Shown here in pieces: positions 42,121 through 53,200 of a stretch of DNA of 64,000 bases. Below the pieces are notes generated by a model. The model was not told where the DNA came from, searched no databases, and worked only from the letters and a program-made list of their open reading frames with translations. The stretch covers positions 37,168 to 101,167 of the forward strand of contig JACCRF010000169.1 in the NCBI GenBank assembly GCA_013813715.1, read 5' to 3'. Position 1 is the stretch's first letter. Each line of letters opens with the position of its first letter. The translations under genes and the position numbers were made by a program. This DNA comes from Gemmatimonadaceae bacterium (GTDB lineage Bacteria; Gemmatimonadota; Gemmatimonadetes; Gemmatimonadales; Gemmatimonadaceae).

Positions 42121-42165
42121 ATGCATTGCCCTTGTGTTCCGTAAACCCAAACGGAGGCTTAATCT

Positions 42166-42372
42166 ATGACAGACCGGAACTCCAAGGAACAGATGGACGA
42201 CAGGAACAGGGATTCCCTCGAGGAGGCCAAAAAGACTCACTCGGGCATGCCTGGTCCCGTCGATCCAGATGCGATTCCCTCTTCCGAGCACAAGAGCGGA
42301 TACGGCGGCGAAGGGGGCGAACCGCGTACGAGCTCGGACACTCGGCAACCAAAGCGCGGAAAGCCGGCTTAG
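42166..42372 (+). CDS. Small hydrophilic hypothetical protein
   Basis: 68 residues, strongly polar (MTDRNSKEQMDDRNRDSLEE...) with Gly/Pro/Ser-rich C-terminus (GYGGEGGEPRTSS). No hydrophobic core, so it is probably disordered. The ATG is preceded by GGAGG at 42153-42157, eight bases upstream, which supports translation. Function unknown. Divergent from the PAS gene; a hairpin follows it. Confidence 0.65.
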   Translation: MTDRNSKEQMDDRNRDSLEEAKKTHSGMPGPVDPDAIPSSEHKSGYGGEGGEPRTSSDTRQPKRGKPA

Positions 42373-42388
42373 TTGGCCAGGATGACGA

Positions 42389-42408
42389 GCCTGAGAAAGG
42401 CCTCAGGC
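42389..42408. terminator. Hairpin between convergent genes
   Basis: GCCTGAG (42389-42395), a 6-base loop, CTCAGGC (42402-42408). It lies between the convergent genes ending at 42372 and 42425. There is no T-run on either side, so its role as a terminator is tentative. Confidence 0.4.
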
Positions 42409-42424
42409 AACCTCAGTGTCCGCG

Positions 42425-43156
42425 TCAAACCGCCCCCGAGACTCCAGGTCCGGGGCCAACAAAACTCAGCATCCGGATCTTCTGCCAGATCTTTCCTGAG
42501 AGCCCCGTAGTCAGCGTCTCGATTTCGTTCACGGCACCCAGCACGACCTCGTCGTTGAAGTACTGTACGAGAAGCGCCGAAAGCTTGCTCGTCACGGAGA
42601 GAAGTTCGCTGCAATAGTCGAGATACCGGCCGAGCTCAGAGGCTGTCATCGTCCTCTCGGGTGATGAGGAGGTATCCGGCTCCGGCGAAAGCAGGCGCTC
42701 GGGATCCTTTGTGAGCTGATGCATGTCAACGACGTGTGCCAGGCTTCGGAGCTGATGCAGTACGCCAAGTGCACGACGGCGCTTGAGCCTGGTCTCGATG
42801 GTCAAAAGGAAAAAGACAGCGATACCCACGAACACGATGTCGTTGACGCCGGCATCCACGAGCTGGAGGATTTCGGCCGGACCCTGAAAACGCCACGGTA
42901 CACGAACGGTTGCGGCGACCATGACGAGAAGCGTCGCCATCGCCAGAATGGCCACCGCGGCAGCGAGGCGAATCGGCCAGTTGGGTTTACGCAGGTAGTC
43001 GACACACTCGGTGACTTCCGCTCCGACTAAGAGAAGCTCATCACTCACGCGACGCAGTCCTGATTCCGGGAACCGCTCGGAGATTCTGTCGCGCAGCTTC
43101 TGGAGTGTCTCCAGAATCCTTTGCTCATCGAGCTGTCTGTACCTCGCCATCTCCAT
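42425..43156 (-). CDS. Two-helix membrane protein, unknown
   Basis: 243 residues from the ATG at 43156 (ATG at 43150 and a frame to 43189 are alternatives). It starts with a coiled-coil-like helix (DEQRILETLQKLRDRISER), then two transmembrane segments (about residues 60-82 and 100-120, IRLAAAVAILAMATLLVMV and VNDIVFVGIAVFFLLTI), and a cytoplasmic helical domain (ALGVLHQLRSLAHVVDMHQL). The HQLRSLAHVVDMHQLTKDPE region is distinctive but I cannot name the family. Function unknown. Divergent from the ring-cleaving dioxygenase. Confidence 0.75.
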   Translation of the reverse strand: MEMARYRQLDEQRILETLQKLRDRISERFPESGLRRVSDELLLVGAEVTECVDYLRKPNWPIRLAAAVAILAMATLLVMVAATVRVPWRFQGPAEILQLVDAGVNDIVFVGIAVFFLLTIETRLKRRRALGVLHQLRSLAHVVDMHQLTKDPERLLSPEPDTSSSPERTMTASELGRYLDYCSELLSVTSKLSALLVQYFNDEVVLGAVNEIETLTTGLSGKIWQKIRMLSFVGPGPGVSGAV

Positions 43157-43245
43157 GACCGCAATTCCGGTAACGAGTGCAGGAAACATAGACTGCCACC
43201 GGGATGGCTGGCGATACGGGTCAGAGTGTCGCTTAGGTTTCTCCG

Positions 43246-44214
43246 ATGACCCTGATTTCGCCAGGCATCCATCACGTCACCGCGATTTCCAGCAATCCTC
43301 AGCGGAATCTCGATTTCTACTCGGGGGTGCTCGGATTGCGCCTCGTCAAGCGCACTGTCAACTTCGACGACCCTACCACCTATCACTTCTACTTTGGTGA
43401 CGCCGAGGGGACACCGGGAAGCCTCCTCACATTTTTTCCATGGCCCGATGCACGCCGAGGACGCCAGGGTGCGGGACAAGCAGCTGTGACGTCATTTGCG
43501 ATTCTCCCGAGCGCGGTTGGATTCTGGATCGAGCGGTTCATCCGATACCACGTCGAGTTCCAGCCTCCAAAGTCGCGCTTCGACGACGAGCGTATCATCG
43601 GCTTCAGGGATCCCGATGGATTTCTCGGGGAGTTGGTTGCCTATCCCGGCGCGGAAGCACGTAACGGGTGTGAAGGCCGTGCAATCCCTCTCGAACACTC
43701 CATACGCGGCATATACTCGGTGACGCTATGGCAGGAGAGTTGCGACCTGACGGGCAAGCTTCTCACCGATTCACTCGGTTTTCGACCGATTCGGGAACAG
43801 GCGAGCATCTTCAGGTACGCCACGGCTGAACGGGGCACTGGCTCGATTGTCGACCTCCGATGCGTGCCCGGTCTCTGGCCGGGAGTCATGGGGGCAGGAA
43901 CGGTGCATCACCTGGCTTTTCGCGCTCCCGACAGCGAGTCGCAGATGAAAGCGAGAGAGGATCTCGTGCAGCGCGGCTACAACGTCACCGCCCAGATTGA
44001 TCGGGGCTATTTTTTCTCCGTGTACTTCCGGGAACCGGGCGGAGTTCTGTTTGAGATCGCGACCGATTCGCCGGGATTCGTGGTAGATGAACCGATCGAT
44101 CAGCTTGGACAGTTGCTTAAGCTCCCGCAATGGCTCGAGCCACGCCGTTTTGAGATAGAGGCGCTCCTCCCCAACATCCGGCTGCCTATGGAGCTTCCCG
44201 GACCTAACGCATAA
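43246..44214 (+). CDS. VOC-family ring-cleaving dioxygenase (MhqO/LinE-like)
   Basis: 322 residues in two VOC (glyoxalase-fold) halves. First half GIHHVTAISSNPQRNLDFYS and LRLVKRTVNFDDPTTYHFYF; second half GTVHHLAFRAPDSE and VLFEIATDSPGFVVDE. Metal ligands are the His residues in IHHVTA and VHHLAF and the Glu in FEIATD. Members such as MhqO open hydroquinone or catechol rings and are often part of quinone or electrophile stress responses. Monocistronic; start at 43246. Confidence 0.9.
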   Translation: MTLISPGIHHVTAISSNPQRNLDFYSGVLGLRLVKRTVNFDDPTTYHFYFGDAEGTPGSLLTFFPWPDARRGRQGAGQAAVTSFAILPSAVGFWIERFIRYHVEFQPPKSRFDDERIIGFRDPDGFLGELVAYPGAEARNGCEGRAIPLEHSIRGIYSVTLWQESCDLTGKLLTDSLGFRPIREQASIFRYATAERGTGSIVDLRCVPGLWPGVMGAGTVHHLAFRAPDSESQMKAREDLVQRGYNVTAQIDRGYFFSVYFREPGGVLFEIATDSPGFVVDEPIDQLGQLLKLPQWLEPRRFEIEALLPNIRLPMELPGPNA

Positions 44215-44292
44215 CCAGCGACTTTCATCTACCCGATCATCCGCGGCCTTTCATTAACTTCCACCCTCGCCTGCTTCCCTCTCCCACACTCG

Positions 44293-46326
44293 ATGCCTGC
44301 TACGATTTCAGAGCCCTCAAGTATTTCATCGACCTCTCTCGACGACCTCTGCATCAACGCCATTCGCGTTCTTGCCATGGACGCGGTACAGAAGGCGGAC
44401 TCGGGCCACCCGGGCACGCCAATGGCGCTCGCTCCGCTCGCCTACGTGCTGTGGACAAGGCACCTGCGCTACAATCCTGCAAACCCTGCGTGGATCAATC
44501 GCGACCGCTTTGTTCTTTCGGCCGGTCACGCTTCGATGCTGCTCTACAGCGTCCTCTATCTCACCGGGTATGACCTCGCACTCGACGACCTCAAGCAATT
44601 CCGGCAGTGGGAGAGCAAGACCCCAGGTCATCCCGAGTACGGATACACCCCCGGTGTCGAGACAACCACGGGACCGCTGGGACAGGGAATCGGCAATGCC
44701 GTAGGAATGGCGATCGCCCAGGTGCATCTCGCCACGACCTTTAATCGCGACGGGCATCAGATCCTCGACAACGACACCTGGTTCATCGCCAGTGATGGCG
44801 ACATGATGGAAGGAGTGTCGCACGAGGTTTCGTCGTACGCCGGCCATCTTCAACTCGGCAAGCTCATCGGGTTCTATGACGACAATCACATTACGATCGA
44901 AGGTGACACTGACCTCACCTTCAGCGACGACACCGCGAAACGCTACGAGTCATACCACTGGCATGTCCAGCGCGTCGAGGATGCCAACGATCTCGACGCG
45001 CTCGACGCCGCAATTACGGGGGCAAAGGCGGTTCGCGACCGCCCATCGCTGATAGTCGTCCGATCGCACATTGGATTCGGCAGCCCGAACAAGCATGACA
45101 CTGCCGAAGCGCATGGCTCCCCCCTTGGTGCTGATGAGATCAAGCTCACCAAAGAAGCACTCCACTATCCGTCGCAGGAGCCCTTCTACGTCGCCCCCGA
45201 GGCACTTGCCCATTGGCGCAAGATGACTGATCGGGGGGCTCGACTCGAAGTCGAATGGCAGCAACGCTACGACTCATACAAGGCTGCACATTCGAAAGAC
45301 GCCGCCGAACTCGAACGGAGGTTACGAGGCGAGCTCGCGCATGGATGGGAGGATCTCATCCCCAGCTTCACTACCGATAATGGGTCGATCGCGAGTCGCG
45401 CTGCTTCCGGGATTGTACTCAACGCGATCGCACCGAAGGTTCCGGAGCTGGTGGGCGGTTCGGCGGATCTCGCATCATCTACCAACACGATCGTCAAGGG
45501 TGCACCAAGCATCGGCCCCGACAACTACGCCGGCCGCAACTTCCATTTTGGCATTCGCGAGCACGGCATGGGCTCCGTCATGAATGGCATGTCCGTATAC
45601 GGCGGACTTATTCCGTACGGAGCAACTTTTCTCATTTTCTCCGACTACATGCGGCCGGCGATTCGGCTCGCGTCGGTGATGGACCGCCATGTCATTTACG
45701 TGTTCACGCATGATTCGATCGGGCTGGGAGAGGATGGCCCGACTCACCAGCCAGTCGAGCAGTTGAGCAGCCTTCGCGCTGTGCCAGGGTTGACGATCAT
45801 CAGGCCGGCAGATGCTTCAGAGACCGCCGAGGCATGGCGTGCGGCTCTCAAGCACCAGGGCGGCCCGGTAGCGCTCGTGCTCACCCGCCAGAAACTCGGG
45901 TTCATCGACCGGGAGAGATACGCATCTGCGCGCGGGGTCGCGAAGGGGGCGTATATCCTCTCGGACACCCCTGGCGGCAACCCGCAGGTTGTTCTGATGT
46001 CGAGCGGGTCGGAGGTAGCATTGATTCTCGATGCTCAGCAGAAGCTCGAAGCGGCGGGCGTTCGCGCGCGAGCGGTAAGCGTGCCAAGCCAGGAGCTTTT
46101 CGCGGCACAGACAAGCGAGTATCGCGACAGTGTTCTGCCAATTGGCGTACGGCGGGTAGCAGTGGAAGCCGCTCAGCCAATGTCGTGGCATCGATGGGTG
46201 GGTGGTGACGGCGTCACCATCGGGATCGATCGGTTCGGGGCCTCCGCCCCATACAAGGAGATCTACGAGCACCTGGGGATCTCTGTGGCGAAGGTCGTCG
46301 AGGCCGCAAAACGGCTGGTTTCCTGA
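44293..46326 (+). CDS. tkt: Transketolase
   Basis: 677 residues, matching the family. Cytoplasmic ThDP-dependent transfer of two-carbon units in the pentose phosphate pathway. N-terminal ThDP site [37 protein letters not shown] and GDGDM-type ([13 protein letters not shown], binding Mg and pyrophosphate); central pyrimidine domain [18 protein letters not shown] and [20 protein letters not shown]-terminal domain [20 protein letters not shown]. The ATG at 44293 lies after a pyrimidine-rich leader without a Shine-Dalgarno. It is followed 19 bases later by kynB. Confidence 0.96.
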   Translation: MPATISEPSSISSTSLDDLCINAIRVLAMDAVQKADSGHPGTPMALAPLAYVLWTRHLRYNPANPAWINRDRFVLSAGHASMLLYSVLYLTGYDLALDDLKQFRQWESKTPGHPEYGYTPGVETTTGPLGQGIGNAVGMAIAQVHLATTFNRDGHQILDNDTWFIASDGDMMEGVSHEVSSYAGHLQLGKLIGFYDDNHITIEGDTDLTFSDDTAKRYESYHWHVQRVEDANDLDALDAAITGAKAVRDRPSLIVVRSHIGFGSPNKHDTAEAHGSPLGADEIKLTKEALHYPSQEPFYVAPEALAHWRKMTDRGARLEVEWQQRYDSYKAAHSKDAAELERRLRGELAHGWEDLIPSFTTDNGSIASRAASGIVLNAIAPKVPELVGGSADLASSTNTIVKGAPSIGPDNYAGRNFHFGIREHGMGSVMNGMSVYGGLIPYGATFLIFSDYMRPAIRLASVMDRHVIYVFTHDSIGLGEDGPTHQPVEQLSSLRAVPGLTIIRPADASETAEAWRAALKHQGGPVALVLTRQKLGFIDRERYASARGVAKGAYILSDTPGGNPQVVLMSSGSEVALILDAQQKLEAAGVRARAVSVPSQELFAAQTSEYRDSVLPIGVRRVAVEAAQPMSWHRWVGGDGVTIGIDRFGASAPYKEIYEHLGISVAKVVEAAKRLVS

Positions 46327-46345
46327 CTCCGCGAGTCAGCCGCCG

Positions 46346-46981
46346 GTGACCGAATCCCGGCTGCGCGACATCAGCATTACCCTCTCTCCGGGTACGCCGG
46401 AGTGGCCTGGCGATACTCCATTTTCGTGCGGCTGGACAGCGACACTGTCAGGCGGCTCGAATGTAAACCTTTCGGCGGTTACGTCGAGCCCGCACGTCGG
46501 CACTCACGCCGATGCCCCGCTTCACGTACGCGAAGGCTGGCCCGGATCACATGAGCTTCCACTCGAGGCGTTTCATGGTCCGGCCGTTGTCATTGACGTC
46601 ACCGGTGCGAAAGGCGAAATCACTCTCGCGGCGCTCGAGCAGCTTGCCGGAGCAGCTTCCATCGAGCGCCTGCTGCTGCGCACTTCCTGCTCGATTGCGT
46701 CAGGAAGTTTTCCCCTTGAGTGGCCGACACTCTCCGAATCATGCGCTCGCTCGCTGCTCGGCCGCGGCCTCCGGCTGCTCGGCGTCGATGCACCGTCGGT
46801 GGATACCAAGGACAGCAAATCACTCGCCGTCCACAAGATGCTCTTTTCAGGAAACGCCTTCATTCTGGAGAACCTCGACCTCAGGCGAACGCCGCCCGGT
46901 GAATACGAAATCATGGCGTTCCCGATCAAGATGATGTCGCTCGATGCGGCTCCGGTGCGGGCGGTTCTTCGAGAGAAATGA
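46346..46981 (+). CDS. kynB: Kynurenine formamidase (arylformamidase), KynB-type cyclase family
   Basis: 211 residues from a GTG at 46346; upstream codons belong to the transketolase. The metal-binding motif is SPHVGTHADAPLHV (HxGTHxDAPxH), followed by LPLEAFHGPAVVID. The C-terminal VDAPSVDTKDSKSLAVHKML, then GEYEIMAFPIKMMSLDAAPV and AVLR, is the KynB pattern. It hydrolyses N-formylkynurenine to kynurenine in tryptophan catabolism. No other kynurenine gene lies nearby, so the pathway context cannot be confirmed. It ends next to the large palindrome at 46986. Confidence 0.87.
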   Translation: MTESRLRDISITLSPGTPEWPGDTPFSCGWTATLSGGSNVNLSAVTSSPHVGTHADAPLHVREGWPGSHELPLEAFHGPAVVIDVTGAKGEITLAALEQLAGAASIERLLLRTSCSIASGSFPLEWPTLSESCARSLLGRGLRLLGVDAPSVDTKDSKSLAVHKMLFSGNAFILENLDLRRTPPGEYEIMAFPIKMMSLDAAPVRAVLREK

Positions 46982-46985
46982 TCGC

Positions 46986-47022
46986 TAGAGGTATTAGTAC
47001 GATATTGCTACTAATACCTCTA
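46986..47022. terminator. Intergenic palindrome, 14-bp stem
   Basis: Perfect inverted repeat TAGAGGTATTAGTA (46986-46999) and TACTAATACCTCTA (47009-47022) around a 9-base loop. It sits between kynB and the convergent HerA-like gene, whose stop codon is in the right arm. It is a candidate bidirectional terminator or mobile palindrome. Core arms match the element at 9591-9617. Confidence 0.5.
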
Positions 47023-48591
47023 CCAGCGGCTACGCCGCCTGCGCGGCGTGCCGAGCAGCGCCCCCATCAGCCCACGGGTGATCGCACCAGCGACGGTGCG
47101 GGCAACCGGTGACTTCATCATCTGCGAAAACGCACCGGGCGGCTCCTTCGCGGCGCGTCGCGACGCTGCGGCCTGCGCCGGCTGCCTTACGGCGGGCGGC
47201 ACGTACGCAGGCATGTCCAGAACCGTTCCGCCGGGATCGACGTCCGCCGGTACCACCCGGGCGGCGAGCTTCTCGCGCGCGCTTTCCTTGTCGATGGCCT
47301 GCGCATAGTGCTGCACCTGGCGCGAGCTCGATACTCGTTGGGCGAACTCCGCTTCCGGCAGCGGAGACATAGTTGAGGAAGGCGGTATCAGCCGCGTTGC
47401 AAACGGAGGTGTGGGGACGCCCTTCGGAGAAAGGACGGTCACGAAACCTTCTCCGATCCCCAGGGTTGTGAGCGTCTCCTCGATGTCATAGAAAGGAGTT
47501 TTCGGGAAAGTTCTCGCTGCTGCACGCAACGCGCGGTCGTCGTCCTCCGTGAAAGCCCTCAAGGCATGCTGCACGCGATGGCCGAGCTGGCCAAGTACCT
47601 CATCCGGAACGTCTTTCGGGCTCTGCGTGATGAAAAAGACGCCGATGCCTTTTGATCGGACCAGCCGGACGACCTGCTCAACCTGATTCAGCAGCGCCTT
47701 GCTGGCATTGTCGAACAGCAGATGCGCTTCGTCGAAGAAGAAAACGAGCTTCGGCTTGTCGAGATCGCCGACCTCCGGGAGCTCATGATACAGCGTGGCG
47801 AGCATCCAGAGCATGAATGTGCTGAACAGTTGCGGCTTGTCCTGCACGTCCTGGAGCTCGAGAATGCTCACGAGCCCGCGGCCGTCGCGCTCCACGCTCA
47901 TCAGGTCTTCGATCTCGAATTCCGGCTCGCCGAAGAATGCCTCTGCCCCCTGCTGCTCCAGTTCCACCATCTCGCGCAGAAGTACGCCTACTGTCGCCTT
48001 TGACATTCCGCCATATGACTTGAGCTCCGCTGCTCCGTCCTCAGTGAGGTACAGGAGTACCGCCCGCAGATCCGAGAAATCGAGAAGGAGCAATCCCTTG
48101 TCGTCGCAGTACTTGAAGACGAGCGAAAGAACACTCGACTGTGTCGCGTTCAGATCGAGCACCTTCGATAGCAGTAGTGGCCCGAACGAAGAAACGGTCG
48201 CCCGGAGCTGCGCACCTTTTGCGCCGGTGAGACTCAGGTATTCGACAGGGAATGACATCGGCTTCCAGTCAAATCCGGTTTCTTTCGCGCGCGCGTTGAT
48301 TCGGTCGTTCGCCGCTCCAGGCGCTGCGATACCCGAAAGATCTCCCTTGATGTCGGACATGAATACCGGCACGCCCGCGGCAGACAGCTGCTCCGCGATG
48401 AGCTGCAGCGTTCTCGTCTTTCCGGTTCCCGTCGCTCCGGCAATCAGTCCGTGGCGATTCATCATCGAGATCGGGATGGAAACCATCGGCTCCGGATGAC
48501 ACTCGCCGTTGTAGATCACCGCTCCGAGCGTAACTGCGCTGGTGGCCGGTGGAAAAGCGGCGTGTGCCGCATCCAGTACCTTCGAGTCCAT
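47020..48591 (-). CDS. HerA-like ATPase (DUF853 family)
   Basis: 523 residues. Walker A GATGTGKT at residues 52-59 and Walker B KLVFFFDEAHLLFDN, typical of the FtsK/HerA superfamily. Other DUF853 features: GVPVFMSDIKGDLSGIAAPG, RSKGIGVFFITQSPKDVPDE and RVQHALRAFT. The last 60 residues are Pro/Arg-rich and poorly conserved. The family is thought to be a DNA-translocating or helicase-like ATPase, but its role in cells is not established. The stop lies inside the palindrome at 46986-47022. Confidence 0.92.
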   Translation of the reverse strand: MDSKVLDAAHAAFPPATSAVTLGAVIYNGECHPEPMVSIPISMMNRHGLIAGATGTGKTRTLQLIAEQLSAAGVPVFMSDIKGDLSGIAAPGAANDRINARAKETGFDWKPMSFPVEYLSLTGAKGAQLRATVSSFGPLLLSKVLDLNATQSSVLSLVFKYCDDKGLLLLDFSDLRAVLLYLTEDGAAELKSYGGMSKATVGVLLREMVELEQQGAEAFFGEPEFEIEDLMSVERDGRGLVSILELQDVQDKPQLFSTFMLWMLATLYHELPEVGDLDKPKLVFFFDEAHLLFDNASKALLNQVEQVVRLVRSKGIGVFFITQSPKDVPDEVLGQLGHRVQHALRAFTEDDDRALRAAARTFPKTPFYDIEETLTTLGIGEGFVTVLSPKGVPTPPFATRLIPPSSTMSPLPEAEFAQRVSSSRQVQHYAQAIDKESAREKLAARVVPADVDPGGTVLDMPAYVPPAVRQPAQAAASRRAAKEPPGAFSQMMKSPVARTVAGAITRGLMGALLGTPRRRRSRW

Positions 48592-48724
48592 AGCCGTCCT
48601 TCCTATGCTGCCGCGACGCGGAGTGAATCCAGATGGTTCGGGCTAGAGTAGCATTTGGCATACCCTATGCGCCATACCCACCTTCCGGCCCCCGAACTTC
48701 AACCATCTTGACGCAGCTAGAAGA

Positions 48725-50281
48725 ATGAGAAGCGACTCTGGTCACACGACCTCCGTCTGGATGGACACTGCCGAAATCCCGGAATTTCCGCCCGTTTCCC
48801 AGGACATGCGGGCATACGTCTGTGTCGTCGGAGCCGGCATCGCGGGCATGACTACCGCCTATCTGCTGGCCCGTGCCGGACGGTCGGTCATAGTCATCGA
48901 CGACGGTCCCGTCGGCGGCGGTGAGACAGGCCGTACGACCGCTCACATCACGGCTGCGCTCGATGACCGATACTACAGGATCGAGAAGCTCCACGGCGAA
49001 GACGGCGCTCGCCTCGCCGCCGAAAGCCATACGGCCGCGATCGACCGCATTGAGGCAATCGCGTCGCTCGAGGACATTGACTGCGACTTTGAGCGGCTCG
49101 ACGGTTATCTCGTGCTTGGCGGCAAGAGCCAGCGGGAGGAACTCGAGCGCGAGCTCGAGGCAGCTCACCGCGCGGGGCTCAGCGATGTTGAGCTGCTCGA
49201 GCAGTCGCCGCTTGATTCATGGAACACCGGACCAGCTCTCCGTTTTCCGCGCCAGGCGCAGTTTCACCCCCTCAAGTACCTGAACGGCCTGGCCAAGGCT
49301 ATCGTCCGCGACGGTGGTCAGATCTTCTCCTCGACCCACGCCGACAAGATCGAGGATGGAGAACCGGCGAAGGTAACGACTCGTGACGGGCATGTGATCA
49401 GCGCAGATCGCGTCGTAGTCGCCACTAACACGCCCGTCAACGACTGGGTAATTCTGCACACCAAGCAGGCCGCGTACCGGACGTTCGTCATCGGCGCGCA
49501 CGTTCCACGCGGCTCGATTCCACACGCACTTTACTGGGATACGCCCGATCCCTATCACTACATCCGGATTCAGGAGGTCCATCGGGGGCTTGATCCTGAC
49601 CACCTGGACGAGATTCTAATAGTTGGCGGCGAGGATCATAAGACCGGACAGGAAGACGATGCCGAAGAGCGCTTCGAGCGGCTCGAGACCTGGACGCGCG
49701 AGCGGTTCCCAATGGTCAAGACAGTCGAGTTCCGGTGGTCGGGCCAGATCATCGAACCCGTCGATGGCATGGCGTTCATCGGCAAGAACCCCGGCACCGA
49801 CGAGCACATCTACATCGCGACCGGCGATTCAGGCAACGGAATCACCCACGGCACCATCGCAGGAATGCTTCTCACAGACCTCGTGCTCGGCCGCGATAAC
49901 CCGTGGGTGAAACTGTACGACCCGTCCCGGATTACCCTCCGCGCCACATCACAGTTCCTCAAGGAGAACCTGAATGTCGCCGGACAGTATGTGGATTGGG
50001 CGACCAAGGGCGACGTGGATTCATACGAGGAGATCACTCCCGGCACTGGCGCAATTGTCGGCCGGGGAAGGCGAAAGCTCGCCGTATACCGCGATGACCA
50101 GGGGGTCATCCACGAACGGTCGGCCGTCTGCACACATCTTTACTGCATCGTTGACTGGAATTCCGTCGAGCGCACGTGGGACTGTCCGTGCCACGGCTCG
50201 CGATTCGATCCGTTGGGTAACGTGGTGAACGGGCCTGCTATCGCTCCGCTGGGAGACGTGACGAAGCCAGCGTTACGATAA
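48725..50281 (+). CDS. FAD-dependent oxidoreductase with C-terminal Rieske [2Fe-2S] domain
   Basis: 518 residues. N-terminal dinucleotide-binding VCVVGAGIAGMTTAYLLARA (about 33-53) and a DAO-type amine or sugar oxidase body (GETGRTTAHITAALDD, VVVATNTPVNDW, VEFRWSGQIIEPVDGMAFIG). The C-terminal Rieske domain has CTH (about residue 468) and CPCH, ligands for a [2Fe-2S] cluster. Such YerD-like fusions pass electrons internally; the substrate is unknown. Its last 44 bases overlap the end of the convergent cyclic glucan synthase gene. Confidence 0.9.
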   Translation: MRSDSGHTTSVWMDTAEIPEFPPVSQDMRAYVCVVGAGIAGMTTAYLLARAGRSVIVIDDGPVGGGETGRTTAHITAALDDRYYRIEKLHGEDGARLAAESHTAAIDRIEAIASLEDIDCDFERLDGYLVLGGKSQREELERELEAAHRAGLSDVELLEQSPLDSWNTGPALRFPRQAQFHPLKYLNGLAKAIVRDGGQIFSSTHADKIEDGEPAKVTTRDGHVISADRVVVATNTPVNDWVILHTKQAAYRTFVIGAHVPRGSIPHALYWDTPDPYHYIRIQEVHRGLDPDHLDEILIVGGEDHKTGQEDDAEERFERLETWTRERFPMVKTVEFRWSGQIIEPVDGMAFIGKNPGTDEHIYIATGDSGNGITHGTIAGMLLTDLVLGRDNPWVKLYDPSRITLRATSQFLKENLNVAGQYVDWATKGDVDSYEEITPGTGAIVGRGRRKLAVYRDDQGVIHERSAVCTHLYCIVDWNSVERTWDCPCHGSRFDPLGNVVNGPAIAPLGDVTKPALR

Positions 50282-53200
50282 CTTCGTGACGCCCGTCCTC
50301 TTCTGTCAGCGGTATCGGGCCGTCGATTGCGACGCCGTCAAGCATAGTCGTCGCGACGCCGCACTGCACACCGTCGGGATTCCTTACGGTGATCGCGTAA
50401 ACGCTGTCTCCATGCCGGTATTCGAGTTCGAACTGTTTCCAGCCCGACGGAATACACGGGTCCAGCGCCAGCGTTTCGCCACGCTTCGTGAATCCGAGTA
50501 TCGCTTCCAGCCCCACGCGGTAAAGCCAGCTCGCTGAGCCCGTGTACCAGGTCCATCCTCCCTGTCCAACGTGGCCTTCGGCGGTATAGACGTCAGCCGC
50601 CACGACGTACGGCTCTACCTTGTACGTCGCGACCGCTTCGGGCGTGAGCGCGTGCGTTATCGGATTGATCATCTGATAAAGCTCCATCGCCCGATTGCCC
50701 TCGCCCTGCAGCGCCGTGGCCAGTGCCGCCCATAACGCCGCGTGCGTGTATTGCGCGCCGTTCTCTCTGACCCCCGGCAGGTATCCCTGGATGTAGCCCG
50801 GGTCGTGCGTCGTCTTGTTGAATGGCGGAGTGAGCAGCATGAGCAGGCGCGGATCTTCCTTCACCAGATGCTGGTTGAGCGAGCGCATCGCCGTTCTGCT
50901 GCGCTCCCTGTCGCCCGCGCGAGATATGATGCTCCAGCTTTGCGCGATCGAGTCAATCCGGCACTCATCGCTGGTGCTCGATCCAAGCGGTGTGCCGTCA
51001 TCGTAGTAGGCGCGCCGGTACCATGCGCCGTCCCATCCCGAGCGTTCGACTGCTGCAGCATAGTCGTCCGCACTCTTCATGAGCTCGGCACATACTTCCC
51101 GATCGCCGCGAGCATCGGCATGCTCCGCGAATTTCCTGAGTGTGACGATCAGGAACCACGCAAGCCATACGCTCTCGCCCCTTCCGTGGATACCTACCCT
51201 GTTCATGCCGTCGTTCCAGTCTCCCCCTCCGATGAGCGGAAGTCCATGGTCGCCCGACGTGCATGCTTTTCTGAGCGCACGCACGCAATGGTCGTATACT
51301 GGCTCCACTAGCGCCGATATCTGGGGCAGGTCATAGACCTCGTGCTCATCGGCAGCAAGCGGGCGCATCGTGAGATACGGAGCCGGTTCGTCGAGTACCG
51401 ACCTGTCACCTGATAGACTCAGATAGTGATTCACGACATACGGCAGCCATACGAGATCGTCGGAGAACCGGGTTCTGACTCCGCGCCCACTTTGCGGATG
51501 CCACCAATGCTGAACGTCGCCTTCCTCGAATTGCCTCGACGCCGATCGTACGATGTGCTCGCGCGCTAGTTGTGGTTCCGTGTAGGCGAACGCCATCACG
51601 TCCTGAAGCTGGTCACGGAACCCAAACGCTCCGCTCGACTGATACAGTGCCGACCGGGCCCACATCCGGCACGACATCGCCTGATACAGTGACCACTGAT
51701 TGACGACCAGATCGAACGTCGGCTCAGGTGTCCGGACGGTGATTCTTCCCAGCCGCGCGCGCCACACACGCACCGCGTGATCGAGCGCCGCATTTGCTGC
51801 ATCGGGCGATATGTACCGGCTAACGTATCCCAAGGCGGCCTCGGTGCCGTCACCTGCTCCCAGCAACACTGAAACCTCGCGCGTTTCTCCCGCAGCAAGT
51901 TCGAGCCGCAACTGCAGCGCTGAGCACGAATCGATCGTATCGCCAACATCGCCGCTCAGAGTCAGCCGCGTCAGCCCCACCGGTGCAGCGAGAGACCCGT
52001 TTCTTCCGACAAATTCGCGCCGCGCCGCCGTAAAACCAGTGACTGGCTCACTCACCGCCATGAAGGCGACCTGGCTCGCGAATAGCGGATCGAAGTAGTT
52101 GCGCGCCAGCAGCATTTCTGGCTCCGAGAGCATCTCGGTCTGCACGCGTGCCTGCGTAGTCTGGCGGTCGACACCCAGCACCCACTCCGCATACCCGGTG
52201 ATTGTCAGCCGCCGCCGGTCGGAGCCTGTGTTGGTCACCGTAAGAACCTGAATCTTAACTGGATCCTTCTCTGGCATGCCCATCCGCAAGCTCGTCGTGA
52301 TGCCGTCGTGCGCATGCTCGAAGATCGAGTACCCGGTGCCATGCTTCACCGTATATCGCCCTCGCCCTCTGATCGGCTCCGGCGTCGCACTCCATATCGC
52401 GCCGCTCTCGTCGTCTCTCAGATAGATGCACTCGCATGCCGGATCGCACACGGGATCGTTCTGCCATGGTGTGAGTCGGAAGAAGTAGCTGTTCCCGGCC
52501 CAGGTAGCGCCTGCACCGCTTTCACTGACGATGAAGCCGCCTGCCGGATTTCCGATGACGTTGATCCAGGGCGCTGGCGGAAGCTGTTCGCCATGGAGAT
52601 GAATCTCGTACTCATTGTTCGAGTTGAATCCCCCAAGACCATTGAAGTACGCAAGGCCTGCCGAGTTCGCTGCTTCGAGCGCGCCGTCTGCCCGCGACGA
52701 CCTGGCAGCCGCGACACTGGCCGGTGTCACGGTACTCGGCGCTATGCCATCTCCGGCGTTGGCCGCGACATATCTCCCTCCACCTCCGACCTGAATACCA
52801 CGCGCTGCCGCAACCGCCGGATGCGGTGCCGAGTAATCGTCCTCGACATGGGGGAACTCAAGGAAGTTGCCGAGCCCCAGGCCGTCGCAATCCACCTGAA
52901 TGCGCGCAATCGCGTGGAGCAGCGTGATGTCGTCCGGTTTCAGTACATCCGCCCTGCGGATGAACACACCACCTGGCCGGTCCAGCAGACTCGCCTCGCT
53001 CGAGGCCAGCAAGGTGGACAGGAGCTCGTCGTTCAACTCCTGGAGATATGTCGGCGGATGTTCATTCAGGATGACGAGATCGCACATCACTCCTTTCAGC
53101 CGCCAGTAATGGTGAACCTTGAGCAGCTGCCGCACACTCGGTAACCCATCGGCGGATTCAAGAGTTGCAAGTAGAACCGGCCAGTCTCCGGAAATTCCGA

